Shown: positions 35,001 to 49,500, counted from the first letter of the stretch. The stretch: 64,000 nt of DNA from Uloborus plumipes (GCA_038373865.1 JAXGGA010001136.1:1-64000); one strand, 5' to 3'. A program made the numbers and translations. Notes: generated from the letters alone by a model not told the origin.

Positions 35001-38000
35001 GAAAAAAGGTTTTCCTGCTTTTTATTACACATTACTTCAATAAATAACATCTGGTAGCTAAGGTGCAGTGGCTTCGTTAGATAGAGCATTGAGATACAAT
35101 CCTTTTTTAGCATTCCAACTCATCAAGAAATCAACGCACGGGTCTTTGAAGAAATCTTACGCCGAGGATGGTGTAAAGCCATCCAGTTGGAAGGGCAGAA
35201 CACAGTAGCAGCAAACTGCAGTACCACTAAACGTCTTGCAGAAATTATCCAAAAAGTGAATGTTAGGAAACTCATGCTACAACGTGACAATGCATCATCT
35301 ATTCAGTCAGATTAACGGTTGAATTTCGTAAACAAATCAAAGTGATAGAACACCCACCTTATTCTCTTTCAATAACTTTGTGTGACTTTTAGTTACATTT
35401 TAATCTAAAAAAAGAACCTATGTGGACGTCGTTTTCATTCAGAAGATGAGACTGATGTGGCAATAAATGCATTTTTTTCGTAAATTCCCAGAAATGAATG
35501 GTTTGATTCATTTAATTCGTAGAAAATCCATTTGCAAAAGGGCATTGAAGCTGGAGAAGACTGCTTTGAACAGTCCTAAAATTTTGTAAGCTTAACTTAA
35601 AAACCCTAAATGTATCTGAAAATTTTCAGAGTGACCCTGGAATTAAGCTTATATAAAATTTTCTGTTATTATATTTATATACACTGGCGGAAAAAAAATC
35701 CCAACACCAAGAAAAAATTACTGTAGAGTAATGAAATTTGGGTAATGCAATTGTCTAATTAACATGTTTAATTGATTAAATGTACAAGATCACTGGTTAA
35801 TTTAAGCTCAAGAAAATGCTGTGCAAATGTGCAATTATGTTAATTTAATAGAGGGTGTAACCTCCAGAATTTTGAAGGCAAGCCTGCAAGCGTGCATGCA
35901 TTATGTCATACAGGTGCCGAATGTCACTTTGTGGTACGGAGTGCCATGCTTGTTGCACTTGTTGTGTCAATACTAGGACCGTCATTGGTGACTGTGGATG
36001 ATGCTCGAGGTGCCATCCAATGAGACCCCATACGTTATCAATTGGAGACAGACCTGGTGATTTTGCAGGTCATGGTAACATGTCAGCACTCTGTAGAGCA
36101 CATTGCGTTACTCTAGCGATGTGAGGGCGAGCGTTATCCTGTTGGAAAACTCTCCCTTGAATGCTACTCATGAACGGCTGTACTACTGATTAAATTACCA
36201 GACTGGAGACAAATTTTTAGTCAGGGAGTTTGGGATAACCACAAGAGTGCCCCTGCTGTCGTAGGAAATTGCTCCAGAGACCATGACTCCAGGTGTGGGT
36301 CCCGTGTTTCTAGGCCGTAGACCACTTGGATGCAGGCGGTCTCCTGGATCCTTCTGACCAATACACAGCCACCACTGGCACTAAGGCAGAATCTGTTTTC
36401 ATCAAAAATTACAACAGATCTCCACTCGGACCTCCAGTGAGCTCTGTCTTGGCATCACTGCCGTCGGAAACGGCAATGGTTTGCAGTCAATGGAATACCG
36501 GCTACAGGCTGCCTAGCTCGGAGCTGTCCTTAAACAGTTTCTTACCGTTCCTTGGGTCACGACGGAACCAACTGCAGCTCGAATGTCAGCTGCAGATGCA
36601 GTACCATGCGCCACAGTAGTACGCAAGATTCGGTGATCTTCCTTCTCAGTCGTGCCACGTGGCAGCTCGGAACTCGATCTTCTTGAGGTAGTACCATCCC
36701 TTGACCATAGCTTCCAATAATCATGCATAGTGGAAACATTCCCCCCCCCCCCCCCCCCCGTCTTTCTGCAATATCGCGAAATGAAAATCCACCTTCTCGT
36801 AGCCAAATTGTACGACCTCGTTCAAACTCTGTGAGCTGTTGATAATGGCTTCTTCGTCTTCTTAAAGCCATTCCTGGCTAACATGAACGCAATTCCTCAA
36901 ATTTCACGGAAAAATAATACTCAGGAGCCTCACAACACGCTTTTAAAACAAGCCTCATTTGCATGTTCTGAGTCACGCCAGCTGCGCCACACTTATGCGC
37001 GGAGCGTGAAATTTTAATCGATGTCATCTTTCAGTTGTATAAACACGCCTACCAAATTTCGTTTATCTAACACAAGTCTTTCTTGGTGTTGAGATTTTTT
37101 TTTCTGCCAGTGTATTAGCAGAAAAGCTTATCTCAACATATTAAGGTGTAACACATAGCTATTTTTCAATCAGACGTGACACAAATATGCTTGCACTCTA
37201 ATGCAAGCAAGCGGAATGGCTGAAATTCGCATTGCCTAAGCTCAGCTTTAAAAATAGTTTGTTAACTTTATTTACAAAATCAATATTATAATAACTATTA
37301 TTTTACATTGTTTTTGGCAACCATTGAAAAGCGGAAGTAATTGACAAGCATCAGTAAAGAGAAAGTAACTTAAGAAATAGTTTTTAGAAATGGGTTAACT
37401 TCACTTGATTTTCGTCAACTATTTATTTGGTATGAAATTTTTGTTTTACTATGTATATTTCTCTTTTCTTTTTCATTTAAAACTAAAATGTTTTGCTAAA
37501 AGAAAAATATTCAGGAAAAATGCAGCCTTTCTTTCTTACACTTTTTATTCCTCTTCAATCTTATATAATACTTACATGTACCATCTTAATAATTTGAGCA
37601 AAAGCATAAGTAAATCTGCATACACAGCAGAAATTTGACTGTTATGAAAAATTATACTTAGGAAATATTAATCTTCTAAAAAATATTTTTTTTTCTTATT
37701 TCTTATTTCAGAAGAAATTTTCAAAGAGATTGTTGAAAGCTTGGTCAAAATTATGAAATTTGGTAAGTTAGCAGTAAATAAAAAAAAAATTGTATTTTTA
37801 TTTATTTATGATAAATTCGCTCATTTTACGAAGGCATTTCGAAAAGTAAAAATACACTGTACGCTAAAGGCAGAGAAAAGTTTAGGCGGGCAAGTTGGCA
37901 ACACAGGTGTTAACTTTGAAGCTTTAGCTTTCTCCTTGTAGTCATTCAGCATTTTAATGTTGATTCTGGTTGGAGTTGGTCACATTTAAAATGTCTGTGC

Positions 38001-41000
38001 CGATTCAGGATTCCACCAAATGCGAAGTTTGCTCCCTCATACGCTTTCTTCATGCAAAAAGTCAGTGACCAGTGGATATTCACAAAGAAATTGTTTCTGT
38101 TTATGAGAACATTATGAATCGACAAAATGTAACGAAATGGTGTCATTTTTCTGAAGGTAGGACCGATGTTCAGGATAAACAAAGAACAGGTCGGCCCTCC
38201 GTGATCTCTGATGCCCTTCTTCAGAGGACAGAGGAAGCGATTCGTGTGAATAGACGTCTCAAGCTGAAAGAATTCTTCTACATGAAGTCACATCTTGGTG
38301 GAAAATTATTCCACGGCGATGATGAGATCAAAGATTAAGTTGAAACGTTGTTCCGATAACAGGCAGCAACCTCCTCTGACTATGGGATACAAAAACTTAT
38401 GCCCCAACTTAATAAATGTTTGGATAGCGGAGTTGATGATGTCAAAAAATAATAAATATAATACAGTTAATAAGATGTAACTGATGTTTTCTATATAAAT
38501 GTTTTTTTAAGGAATGCTAGTCATTGTATCTTTACTTCTTGAAATGCCCTTGTATGTATACAGTCGACTCTCGATATCTCAAGAGCTTAACTCGAATTTC
38601 TGCTAGTGTCAAAGTTTTTGGATAATTCTGAATTGCTGTAATGTTGTATAATGGAATTTTTTTCCTGTTAACTCGAAATCTATCTGTATCTCAAAGTTTA
38701 GAGCTGCCTTTCTAAAATATTTATTGTCCTAGTGTTTGCTCATTCGATTTCTAGAAGCGAGACCAACCAATCACTTGAGTTTCAAATATCCGATAGAATT
38801 TACTTCCATTTTTGTCATTTGCTCCTTTAGGTAGGGAGCAGTTTTTCTTTTATTGAGGGCGTAATTTAATTGACATACCCTGAGTAAACTCCAGACAAGA
38901 GAAAAGCTGAAATGTGTGTTTGTTATTTAACATTTTTTCAGTAACTTTCTAGTTTGTTATTAAGTTCTTTTCAGTGGCTCGATTAAAACTTAGTACAAAA
39001 AGGGAGATAAAATACATTTGAAAAAGGATTAATAATATAAATTATTCCCATAACTTCTTCTTCCTTGGTTCAATAAGTGGAAATTGTTTTCATGCAGTGT
39101 CTTATCTATCCCCTGGAGAAGGTTTAACCTTAAATTCCTCACTTGAAGAAGTTCGACTGATGGCAGAGCTGTTGAATGATTAACTGTTAGAAAAATGCAA
39201 ATAAAGTACAAGTTTTAACGATATTTTTTAATGAAACTTTTGTTTTATAATTAGTCCATTTTTTGTTTTTCTGGAGAAGAAATAAGTTTTTGTCTGAAAG
39301 AACTGCGTTGTTACTTGAATTACTTTTGTCCCAAATTCAGTATGTGAAATGTTGCATTCTACAACGTCATTTCGAATTAACAACTATCATTTGTTACTTA
39401 AAAATATGCTGTTATAATCCAATAAGTCCAATAAATCATAACTCACACGCAATGGGATTTTTGCAAAGAAATAATGGGCTTGATGAAAATGTACTTCATA
39501 ACTCCTCTATTGTTGCTTTTACCAAGAGTGAAAAAAAGGGACACACAGCAAAAGATCCAAACAAACTGCACCACCTTCCAAACCAGATTTTTCTTTTCTT
39601 ATGAGGGCCATGCTTGGTCTTTCTTCAAGAACTAATTTTTTTAACAAAAATAATGTCAACTAATTTGTGTATTGCTATAGGATTTCCCTTGTTTCTTCAT
39701 TTATGCTGGCCATTATATCAGTGTTGTGCATTTGACTCATCATAGCAAGGTGTGTATGTAGATTGATTTCACCTAGTTGCTGTCTCGCCGCCTCAGTCAA
39801 CGTTTTGCAAGACTTCTCTGATTTTTCTTAAACCTTTCACTTGAAAAGGACTATTAAAGTCGCAAGTAGCAGAGGTATACATATTGTACTGTACTGCTCA
39901 TATGAGGCTCATATGAGCAAGAACAAAATGGAGCAAAAGTTATTTTATTATTCTGACAAAGTTTTTAAAATCAACTATTGATTAAGACACTAATTTATAT
40001 AATTATCGTATTTGTTATTATTAACTTTGATACCTTGAAAAAATATTTTTTAGCGCTTTGATTGAAAACAAAAATTAAAAATACTAATTACAGTTTAACC
40101 TCCGTAACTTGACACCCCAAGGGACCACGACAATATGTTGAATATATGAGTTAAGCGGGTGTCAACTTACCGAAGTTCCTTAATTTCAACTTTTGCAAGT
40201 ATTTTCTGAATTTCTTAGTTATCAGTGCTTACTATCTGTGTTATTAAAATTAAATACTAATAAAAGTTTAACCTCGGTAACTTGACACCCCAAGGGACCA
40301 CGACAATATGTTGAATATATGAGTTAAGCGGGTGTCAACTTACCGAAGTTCCTTAATTTCAACTTTTGCAAGTATTTTCTGAATTTCTTAGTTATCAGTG
40401 CTTACTTTCTGTGTTATTAAAATTAATTTTAGTAAATGATTTTTCCTTTCTTTTTTTTTATTTGTTTGAAAAGAACTTAACAAAATAAATAGGCCAATTT
40501 TGAGTTCGATATTAGGAATAAATTCATATTTTTTGAAAAGAGATAAGAACTTGTTATCAAAGAGAAAAGCCCTCCTCACACTGGCTTGGAAAAACATGTG
40601 TTATACTGCTGCTGCCTTGTTTCAGGTCTGGACTATTCTATATATATATTAGACTGTCCCAAAATTGTATGGTGAAAAAAAAATTTTGGAATTTGAACTG
40701 GCATACCTTGCATTATTGTGACATTTGATATAAATAACTATCTTGCAAAATTTTAAGCTATTTGAAGATTATTAAGTGACAGCTCAACATCATTAAATAT
40801 TTCAAAAACCTAATTTATTGAGTAATTATTTTTTTCATAAAGTTTTATGCAATTTACTTAATACAAAAGCATTTCTATCCATACTTTTCTTTTAACAATA
40901 TGCAATACTTACAATCTCAAATACATTTTTTACTTAAAATTATTTTTAAAAAAATTTTATACACCATTGCTGCTTATTTTCCGTGATGTTCCAATGTTTG

Positions 41001-43487
41001 AAAAAGAGCCAATGTTGCTCGTCATTAGTAAGTTGCAAATTGAAACCACTTGCTAATTTATTTGCTTGTTTAGCACAATCATTTGCTACCTTCAATGTAG
41101 ACAGGCCCGTCATTGAGGGGGGGGGCTGGGGGGTCAATTGCCCCCCCCCCCCTCCGACTTTGAGAAATCAATGTATTTACATTTAAGTGGGCGTGGGTTT
41201 TGTTGTTGTCTGGTGAAATTGTATTGTTTTTTTTACCCTTGTGTGTCTACCCCCTCCCCGGAAAAGCTTGAAATGACGAGCCTGAATGCAGACACTATTT
41301 CCTTAGCTTGATTGTGTTTATTTCTTCTAGCTCAAGTACGAACATCAACTGACAAAAATTATTATCGTCCAGTTTCATTACAGCTGATTCTAAATCCGTT
41401 CTTTTACAAAATTTGATTGTGGTTGGCTTCTAGTCTTTTAAGACCTTTTTTGGTTTTTGGATGCTATAAAGCTTTTACCATGGCAGCTTTTTCCTTCGGA
41501 GGCACGCGATCAGTAAAAAAAGCTAATCATACCAAATCCTCACTTAGCTATGAAAGTTTTCCTTTAAGTTTTTAATAAGTGCTCTAAGAGCCACTTCACT
41601 ATCAATTTCTGTTTATAGCTCTAGTATTTGTAGAAGATGGAAGTCATTATGAGGCACATTGCAGCTACTGGGGGTACTGAGCCACAATTTTGCATACATT
41701 GTTGTCATGAACAGAATTCTTTTTAATGCTAAAATCTCATAAGATGCAAATTTGTATTCCTCGTGAAAGCACAAATTCTTCAAGCAGTAAATTCCTTTTG
41801 CCATTCATCTTACCCTGTGATAGGCACCTGGGAATTAAACATACAACCAGGAACATGATCTGCATCACCAAGAGTATACAAATACAAATGCAACGACCAG
41901 CAACAAGCTCTGGGCCCAACAGGGCTGGTCCTAGTCAAATTATAGACCCCAATGAAGATCAATGGCCCTCTTAAAGCTATCTACTCCCTTGCTCCTTACC
42001 GCCTCTTCCGGTAAACTATTCCAAGTACCCACTACTTTGCTAAAACAGTAATTTTTCCGAATTTCCAGGTTAGCCTGAGATTTAAACAGCTTATAACAAT
42101 GACCCCTTGTCCTGCTTTCCGTGCAAAAATTTAACCCTATAACATCTTCCATTTTGATAAATTTAAACAACTGAATCATGTCCCCCCTGGTTCTCCTTTG
42201 CTCAAGACTATACATGTTAAGCATTTTAAGTCTGGAATCATAGTCTAAATCTAAATTAGAAAATCCATTCACTAACCTTGTAGCCCTCCTTTGTACCCTT
42301 TGATGTTAGTTTTAAACACTCGAATCACTTTAACAAAAGTGCTTATTTTTGATTCAATGTCCAATCTTGATGCAGCCTCAATTGAAGACTCAAATAACAT
42401 ACTTTGTTGTTCTCCTGTTTTTGCTTTCTCTTCTTGATTTCTCTTATTACCTTTTCTTGTTTGTTGCTTTTCTTGCTAGTTTTTGAAATGTCAGTTTTCG
42501 CCTCCCATAAAATTCATCCTTTTCCCTACTTGGTCCTGAAGGAACTTCCAATCTTCAGGTATTTTAATGGTATATTCACTGTCTGTCTGCATAAGAAATA
42601 TCAAAATTTTTTTCTTCATTTCTTCATTAAACTCCTTTTTGATTTGTCATTGCCTCTTGGATGCCCTCCTATGTTTATTTTTATACATTTTGGCATATTT
42701 TTCATAGATCATTTTGAGTTTGGTCACAACATTTGGTTTTTGTGTTATCGGTAAGCATCTTTCTGACTATGTTAATTCCCTAATCTTTAAATCATGAAAT
42801 AGCCGGCCCAGTGCTTCACCATTTGTTGGTGATTGGTTGTTATTATGTATATCAAGAACTGAAACAAGTTGTTCTATCAGCTTTATTTCCGTGTGGATAT
42901 GATATTGTGAAAACTACTATTAAATTCTGCATACCACTTATTGTAAAATTAATATAGTCAATGTACTGTTATTTAACTATAGAAAATATTCATTGAAAAG
43001 AAACTTACTTCTGAAAAATTTAAAAAATAAAAACTAAATCAAAAATGAATATAATGTAAGCTTTAGTTTTTATATAAAATGTTGACGTACAATTTTAACT
43101 CTAGAGCTACAGTAGGTCGAGGACAAAATGGCAGTATTCCGTTTACCTAAGATTTCGATTATAAATTACAGTTTCAGAGTTCTGAAAACACTGAAGTTAA
43201 CAATAACTGATAAAATTTAACATAGAAAACATTCTGCTTTAAACTATATTATGCTCAAAATGTACAAACTAATGAATAAACAATAAAAAAAATATTTTTT
43301 AAATATTTGTTGCATCATGCATATTTTGTACCGAAAATAGGGCATAAAAATGATTTTGGGTGCTCATGAGAGGTCTGTTAATCTTAAAATATTTAGCTAA
43401 AATTTTCACCACACCTTTAGAATGCCATTTGGCACAACTTTAGTGGGTATGCACATTGATTTTTAAGAATTATTTTTTTTGGGACAG

Positions 43488-43543
<56 letters not shown>

Positions 43544-46500
43544 GGGTTGGACAAAAATATGGAAACACCTTAAAAAAGACACGTTTCCTTGTCTAATATG
43601 GTGTAGGAAACCCGTTGGCATTCAAAACAGCTTGCAGTCTTCTCGGAATGGATAAATGCAGTTTCTGTACGTCTGCCAAGGGAATATTGTACCATTTTTC
43701 ATGTAAAACGGTGGCAAGTTCAGCTAACGATGTTTTCGGTGAATAACGAGAACGCACTTTGCGCTCCAATGCAGACCACAAATGTTGAACAATATTCAGG
43801 TCTGGAGACTGTGGTGGCCAGGGGAGATGTGATAAATCATCATCGTACTCAGAAAACCAGTCCTAGACAATATAAGCTGCGTGAACAGTAGTGCTGTCAT
43901 TTTGGAAGACACGATCACCATTGGGGAATAAATTTGAACCATGGGATGGACTTGATCGGCCAAAATGTTCACATAAGTCTTGGCAGTCATGTGCCCTGAC
44001 AGAGTTATCATGGAGCCAGAAGAGAATTACGATATGGCTGTCCAAACCATCACAGAAGCCCCGCCATATTTTACTCTTGGCAATAAGGAGTTTGTATTAT
44101 AGACTTGAGTTGACGTTCTCTAGGCGTAAACTCTGCCAGAAGTGGGAAACAATGTGAAAGAAGACTCATCAGACCATATTACCTTCTTCCACTACGCTAT
44201 AGTCCAGGCTTTATTACTTAAACACCACTTTTTCCTGTTTCGGGCATTAGCATCCTTGATGAATTAATTTTCAATAGCAGCACAGCCAGCAATTCCACTT
44301 TATGAAGCTCTCTTCTAATTGTTTTGGTAATCACAAGGTTTGGTAACACAACATTCATTTCAGGAGTAATTTTTGCAGCTGTGGTCTTCTTATTTTTTGT
44401 CACAATTGCCCTCAATGAGTGTCTGTCACGATCACTAAGCACACAGTTTCGTCCGCGCTGTGATTTAGCGTATGATGTTTTTTTGCATTTCAAATATGTG
44501 GAATAAATCTTCGATACAGTACCTCTTGAAACACTAAACAATTCGGCTACTTTGCTTGCGGAAGCACCTACCATACGTGCTCCACCAATTTACCCACTTT
44601 CGAAGTCTGTTAGCTCTGACATAATGCAATGTCAAGCTCACATAATAGTGCTCCGACAACGACTGAACTGTTCAACATATTTACGAAGTTGTATAAGTAG
44701 CGTCAGTAGACGAAAACGCTAGTGCTACTTACATATTTGATTGAAATCAATCATTCTTTTCAAACATGCATTTCACTAGGTGTTTCCATATTTTTGTCCA
44801 ACCCCTGTATATTATATAAGTACATTTTTCCAATCCCTTCCTAGCCCTGGAACTGTACCAACAGCACAAGGTGTGGTGGGTGTCTTCTCTGGGTGCAGGT
44901 AGGAATTCTCAAAAAAAAAAAAAAAAACTCTTTCTGAAGAAAAATTAATTGACTTCAACATAAACAGCAGAATTCTCATAACATTGATGGGAAAGAATAT
45001 CAGTAGCAAAAAGTGGATACCGACAAATAGAGGTTACCATAGGTGGACTTAGGCTGTTCATTCTGGGGGTGCAGAATACCGGGGCCCGGGGGGGGGGGGA
45101 GAGAGAGCTGGCCGGGGCCTGGGGGTTTGACCTGCGGGGGGGGGGGGGGTATTCCACATGTCAAACAAGGCTCCAGGGCATTCTTTCAGAAAATATTATT
45201 TTTTTTTTTTTTGAGTTTAATCATCATTATGGTTGTTTCGAAGTAAAAGAAACTACAGCGCGTCTCGAAATGATAGGTCCAACCTTATTTTTCAAAATTT
45301 CGACTCTTAATTGAGAATAAAAATCACTTTTTTTGACAGTGATTATATATCTGTAATTGTTAAAACTATGTTTGATGAAATTTCTCAAAAAATGAATCAT
45401 TTCTTCTTATTTGATGCAAATTTTCATTTTCAGACCGTTTCAAAAAGATAGGTCCACCTTCAGAAATTTTGCCCCAACCACGTTTATTTCCAAAAATTTG
45501 CATAAGTATCGTTGCTTAGTCTTACTACGGGATTATGCTTGCTGCTGTGGAGGTATTTAAACAGATTTGAACAGCACTTTGTAGTCAAACAAAACGGGTT
45601 GTCGTTGCAGTCTTTCGCTGGTTGAGCAGGGAAAAATTGATGCATTAAAACAGTCTGGAAAATCGAACAGAGAAATAGGTAAGCTTTTAAACAGATCACA
45701 AAGTGTTGCAAACATTTTTTTGCTATTTGGAAATGCTTATAGCAGTAAAAAATCATCTGGCCGCAAATCAAAAGTGACACCCCTACAACGAAGCACTATC
45801 GTAAGGGACCTAAAATCCAGAAATAATGAGCATATCCACTTTGGCCAAACAACTAAACCCTTCAATATCAAAATCTACAGTCCACAGAGCGGTAAAGAAG
45901 TTCGGCAATTTTCTTTACGGGAAAAGGAAAGCGGCTCCGAAATTGACTAAAAAGCACAAAGAAAAGAGATTGAAATTCGCACAGGAAGAGATGTCCTGGA
46001 AACAAAATAGGCATCGTGTGATATTCAGTGATAAAAAGGAATTCAACCTGGATAGTCCAGATGGTTGGCATTATTACTGGCACGATCTGCGCAACGATAG
46101 ACAGATATTCTCGAAGAGGCAAGCTGATGGTGGTTCCGTTATGGTGTGTGCCCGATTCAGAGGGACAGGAAAAACTGATATAGCATTTATAAACAATCGT
46201 TTGAATGCTGCTGGCTATAACAAGCTGTTTGAACAATATTTTCTCTCACAATCAGAACCCATTGGGGGCTCATTCTTCATGTTCTAACCGGACAATGCTC
46301 CTCTGCACTCTGAAAAGTCCACTTTTGAATGGTTTCTGGATAATGTTGTACATATTATCGATTAGCCACCTTGCAGCCCCGACCTGAATCCAGTAGAAAA
46401 CATGTGGGGTATGCTCGCAAGAGCAGTGTATGCAGGCAGAAGGCAGTACAACAGTACTTGCAGACTTAAAAAGGGTTATTTCCTCCGAATGGTCAAAAAT

Positions 46501-49500
46501 CGGGACAAATTGTTTGCATAAACTTGTAGAAACCATGCCAAATAGGATTTATGAGCTTATTCAGAAAAAAAAACAGAAAAATTTCTTATTAATTCAACAT
46601 TTATTTAATGCGTAGTTCAGTGGACCTATCTTTTTGAAACAGCTGTTTCATCTAATTTTAGTTTCCCTCATTATTCCTATTATTTGTAAATTATTTATGA
46701 GCTATTTTACATTGAATGAAGTAATGTAGTTTATAAAATAGTGCTTTGTACACAATACAACCTTTTTTTTACCAGCATAACTTTCGTTTTTACTGGTGGA
46801 CCTATCATTTCGAAACGCACTGTAACAAGGTACCAATGAATACACAACTGCAGTGAATACGATTTTTCTATACTACAGCCCACTGAATAATATATAATTA
46901 TTTGATTTATGTAATGATTTATTTGCTATTATTATTTCCTTTTTTTTTAATGGATAAAAATACTGTTAATTTTAATATGATGTTGATATTATCGTAGCAA
47001 CATTTGCTCGAAAAAGGTACGAAAATAGGAATTTATTAACATGACTCTTGTCTAAAATGAATTTAAGGAACATAAACTATTACAAAGCTCAAAAAACAAA
47101 TATAATTCTTTAAACAATGCTAGTAAAATAATAGAGTGAAGTTATTGCAATAAAAATAAATACATCAAAAATAACTTTAAAGAACTTCAAAAGTAGTTCA
47201 ATAGTGATAGTAACAAGCTGAGACTCACTTTCATCGAATTCGGAAGTAATTGGTGGAAAGCTGGAAATTTTTTTATAATACTTCCCTCCAAAACTTTTTT
47301 CAAAATTGAAATTATTTATGCTACCTTTGACGACGTTGGAGGATCAAGACTCCTCTGGGAAACTTACTGAAACTTAAATTCTAAACACGCAATTTCAGGC
47401 TATCTTTAGTGACGTTAAAGGAATTGAGAAGACTCGGGGCATCTCTCCTGAAATATTTTGACACTGAAGCACAACTCAGGATATATTTCTTCATGATATA
47501 GTAAAAGAAAAGAAGATGAGTTTTTTTTTTTTTTTTGAACTGAAGTCTCATTTAAGTTATCTTTGGGAAGTAAAAGTTCAAAGACCCTCCCCTGAAAGAT
47601 TTTCGATACATAGATGCGCAATTTCGCGTTCTCTTTGGAGACGTTAGACACAAAAAGTGGTTAGGGATCTCCCTCCGAAAATTTTCAAAATTGAAACCTT
47701 AAGCCATCTTTACTTTAGACCATCTTTGGTAGTAACGTTAGCAAGGACTCTCTCCCGAAATGTTTCGAAATTAATGTTTTAAAAACATTTTTATTTAGGT
47801 TATCTTTAATACCGTCAAGAGAAGAGGCAGGATTCGGGCGCTGTGCCTCGAAATTTTGCGGCATTGAAGCTTCAAGAATGCAATTTTAAGCTCTATTTTT
47901 TGAAACTGAAGGTTCAAAATTTTACTTTTAGCAGAGGTGCCCATTACCCCCAAGAGCAAAAACTTATCATCCAAGAATTCCACGAAGATCCCTCTAAAAA
48001 CGAGAGCCACACATGAAAGAAGAAGAAAACAAAAACTTTTGAAAATGCCCCTTAAAATAATTCAATAGCGCCGCTTAAGCCATGATTCTTGATAGGAACA
48101 ACTGCTGTTAGGCTTTGTCTGACAACATTTAGGATAATAAAAGGATTTAGGGACTCTTCCGGAAATTTTTGGGCATAGAGACTGTAATTCGGAAGCTCTC
48201 TCTTTTCTAAAAACACATTTTAGAGCTGAAGACTATAGAAAAGTAAGGGGGGGGGGATATCAACTACCGTTAACTGTTTGAATTTTAAATCTCTAAAATG
48301 CCATTTGAGGCAATGTTTGACCAAGGTATTGAAAAAGAAGCGGGAAAAGAACTCTTCCGAAAATTTTGGATATTGAAGTCTTGAAACTGCAATTAAATTA
48401 CACGTTGTAAAACTTGTCGGACCGCCCCCCGCCCTTGGTTAGAGCTGTGGGAATAAACTAGGGGTCCTCAGAAAAGTACAAGCACGTGTTTAATGACGTC
48501 AGTTGAATGCTTTCGGCTGTTTCCCTCGAGGCGCGTGCTAGAGTAAAGAATTCGGGGAAAAATAAACCTCAGAAACAAGTTTTTAAAGAGTTTTTTGCTC
48601 TACAATTTAATCAAGTTAACTGGGGATTTTTTCCCTAGAACCCCTCGGGTAATCAAGAGTATACTGTATTAATTTTTGAAATAATCGTTAAGCAAGACTT
48701 TTCTATCCAGTTACGCATTTTTATTTGTTTATTTCAGTAAGGGAAAAAAATTTCAAGCTGTTTGATGAAAAATTTTTAATTTAATTTTTTTCGTAAAGTC
48801 TGGCCAAAATGTTGGGGGTGCGGCGCACCCCCGTAAGTCCGCCTATGGAGGTTACTGTAAATGTGTGTCAAGGTAGAGAGGTTGGCCCCCTTTGAAATTA
48901 ACATTGGATCAGCCGTTGAAAAAAAAAAATGTTGACTTACTGAGATTGGCAAGTTATATGCGTGTCAAATTGCCGAAATTCCACTGTATTTTGAAATTGT
49001 GGCTTCTCATGAAATTGTTTTCATCAGCCAGTGTCCTGGCAACGAAAGAATAAAACTAGCTGAACCAAATTATAATAAAATTCAGCTTGAAAAAAGGTCT
49101 GTAAAGAGTCAAAAAATGTGCTGATGCTTAGTTTTTTTTTTTCCATACATATTTGTTTTTAACTTAATGTATTCTCATTTGGAATAGGAAGTATGATTGA
49201 CACAGCTGAAACTCTCAAAAGAAGCATATCAAGGTACAGATACTTACATCAAGTGCTAATAATTTGTTTCTTCATTGTTTTGTTGTATATAAAGTGCAGA
49301 TAATTTTTGTTTCTTTGTTTGTTAATTGGATGACTAGGACTTAGTCTTTTCATATTATCTCACTGATACATATGTTTTATAACTCAAATGTCAAGTTCAA
49401 ATTCTTTCATCATGAAAAATCATTGTAAGAGGAGAAATTCATATTTAAAAGCATTTTCTTATTATATCTTGGGAAGCGAATATTTTTTTTTCAAAAGAAA

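Larger units (their letters stand above)
40649..43492 (-). mobile_element. 2.8-kb TTAGACTGTCCC transposon
   Basis: The ends TTAGACTGTCCCAAAA and TTTTGGGACAGTCTAA are inverted repeats beside TA-rich flanks. A minus-strand frame near the left end reads NKHNQAKEIVS then TLKVANDCAKQANKLASGFN and HWLFFKHWNITENKQQW, a likely C-terminus of an unidentified transposase. Stops upstream mark it as dead. A hAT MITE and a LINE end are inserted inside. Confidence 0.65.
45038..48847. mobile_element. 3.8-kb hAT transposon, nonautonomous
   Basis: The ends CATAGGTGGACTTA and TAAGTCCGCCTATG are inverted repeats with one mismatch. The 8-bp duplication GAGGTTAC is exact (45030-45037, 48848-48855). No hAT transposase frame is seen. 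The interior holds a Tc3-like element and a tandem-repeat field. Confidence 0.9.

Noticed and set aside
36513..36871. A Gly-rich protein from the overlapping minus-strand frames
   Set aside because: The Gly run is the C/G homopolymer breaking a Tc1 transposase.
42404..42754. 116-codon hydrophobic frame
   Set aside because: It is F/L-rich from T-rich sequence inside the TTAGACTGTCCC element, with no family match and a LINE fragment adjacent.
43741..44157. Plus-strand frame of 88 codons at 43891
   Set aside because: It is antisense to the Tc1-like transposase of element C.
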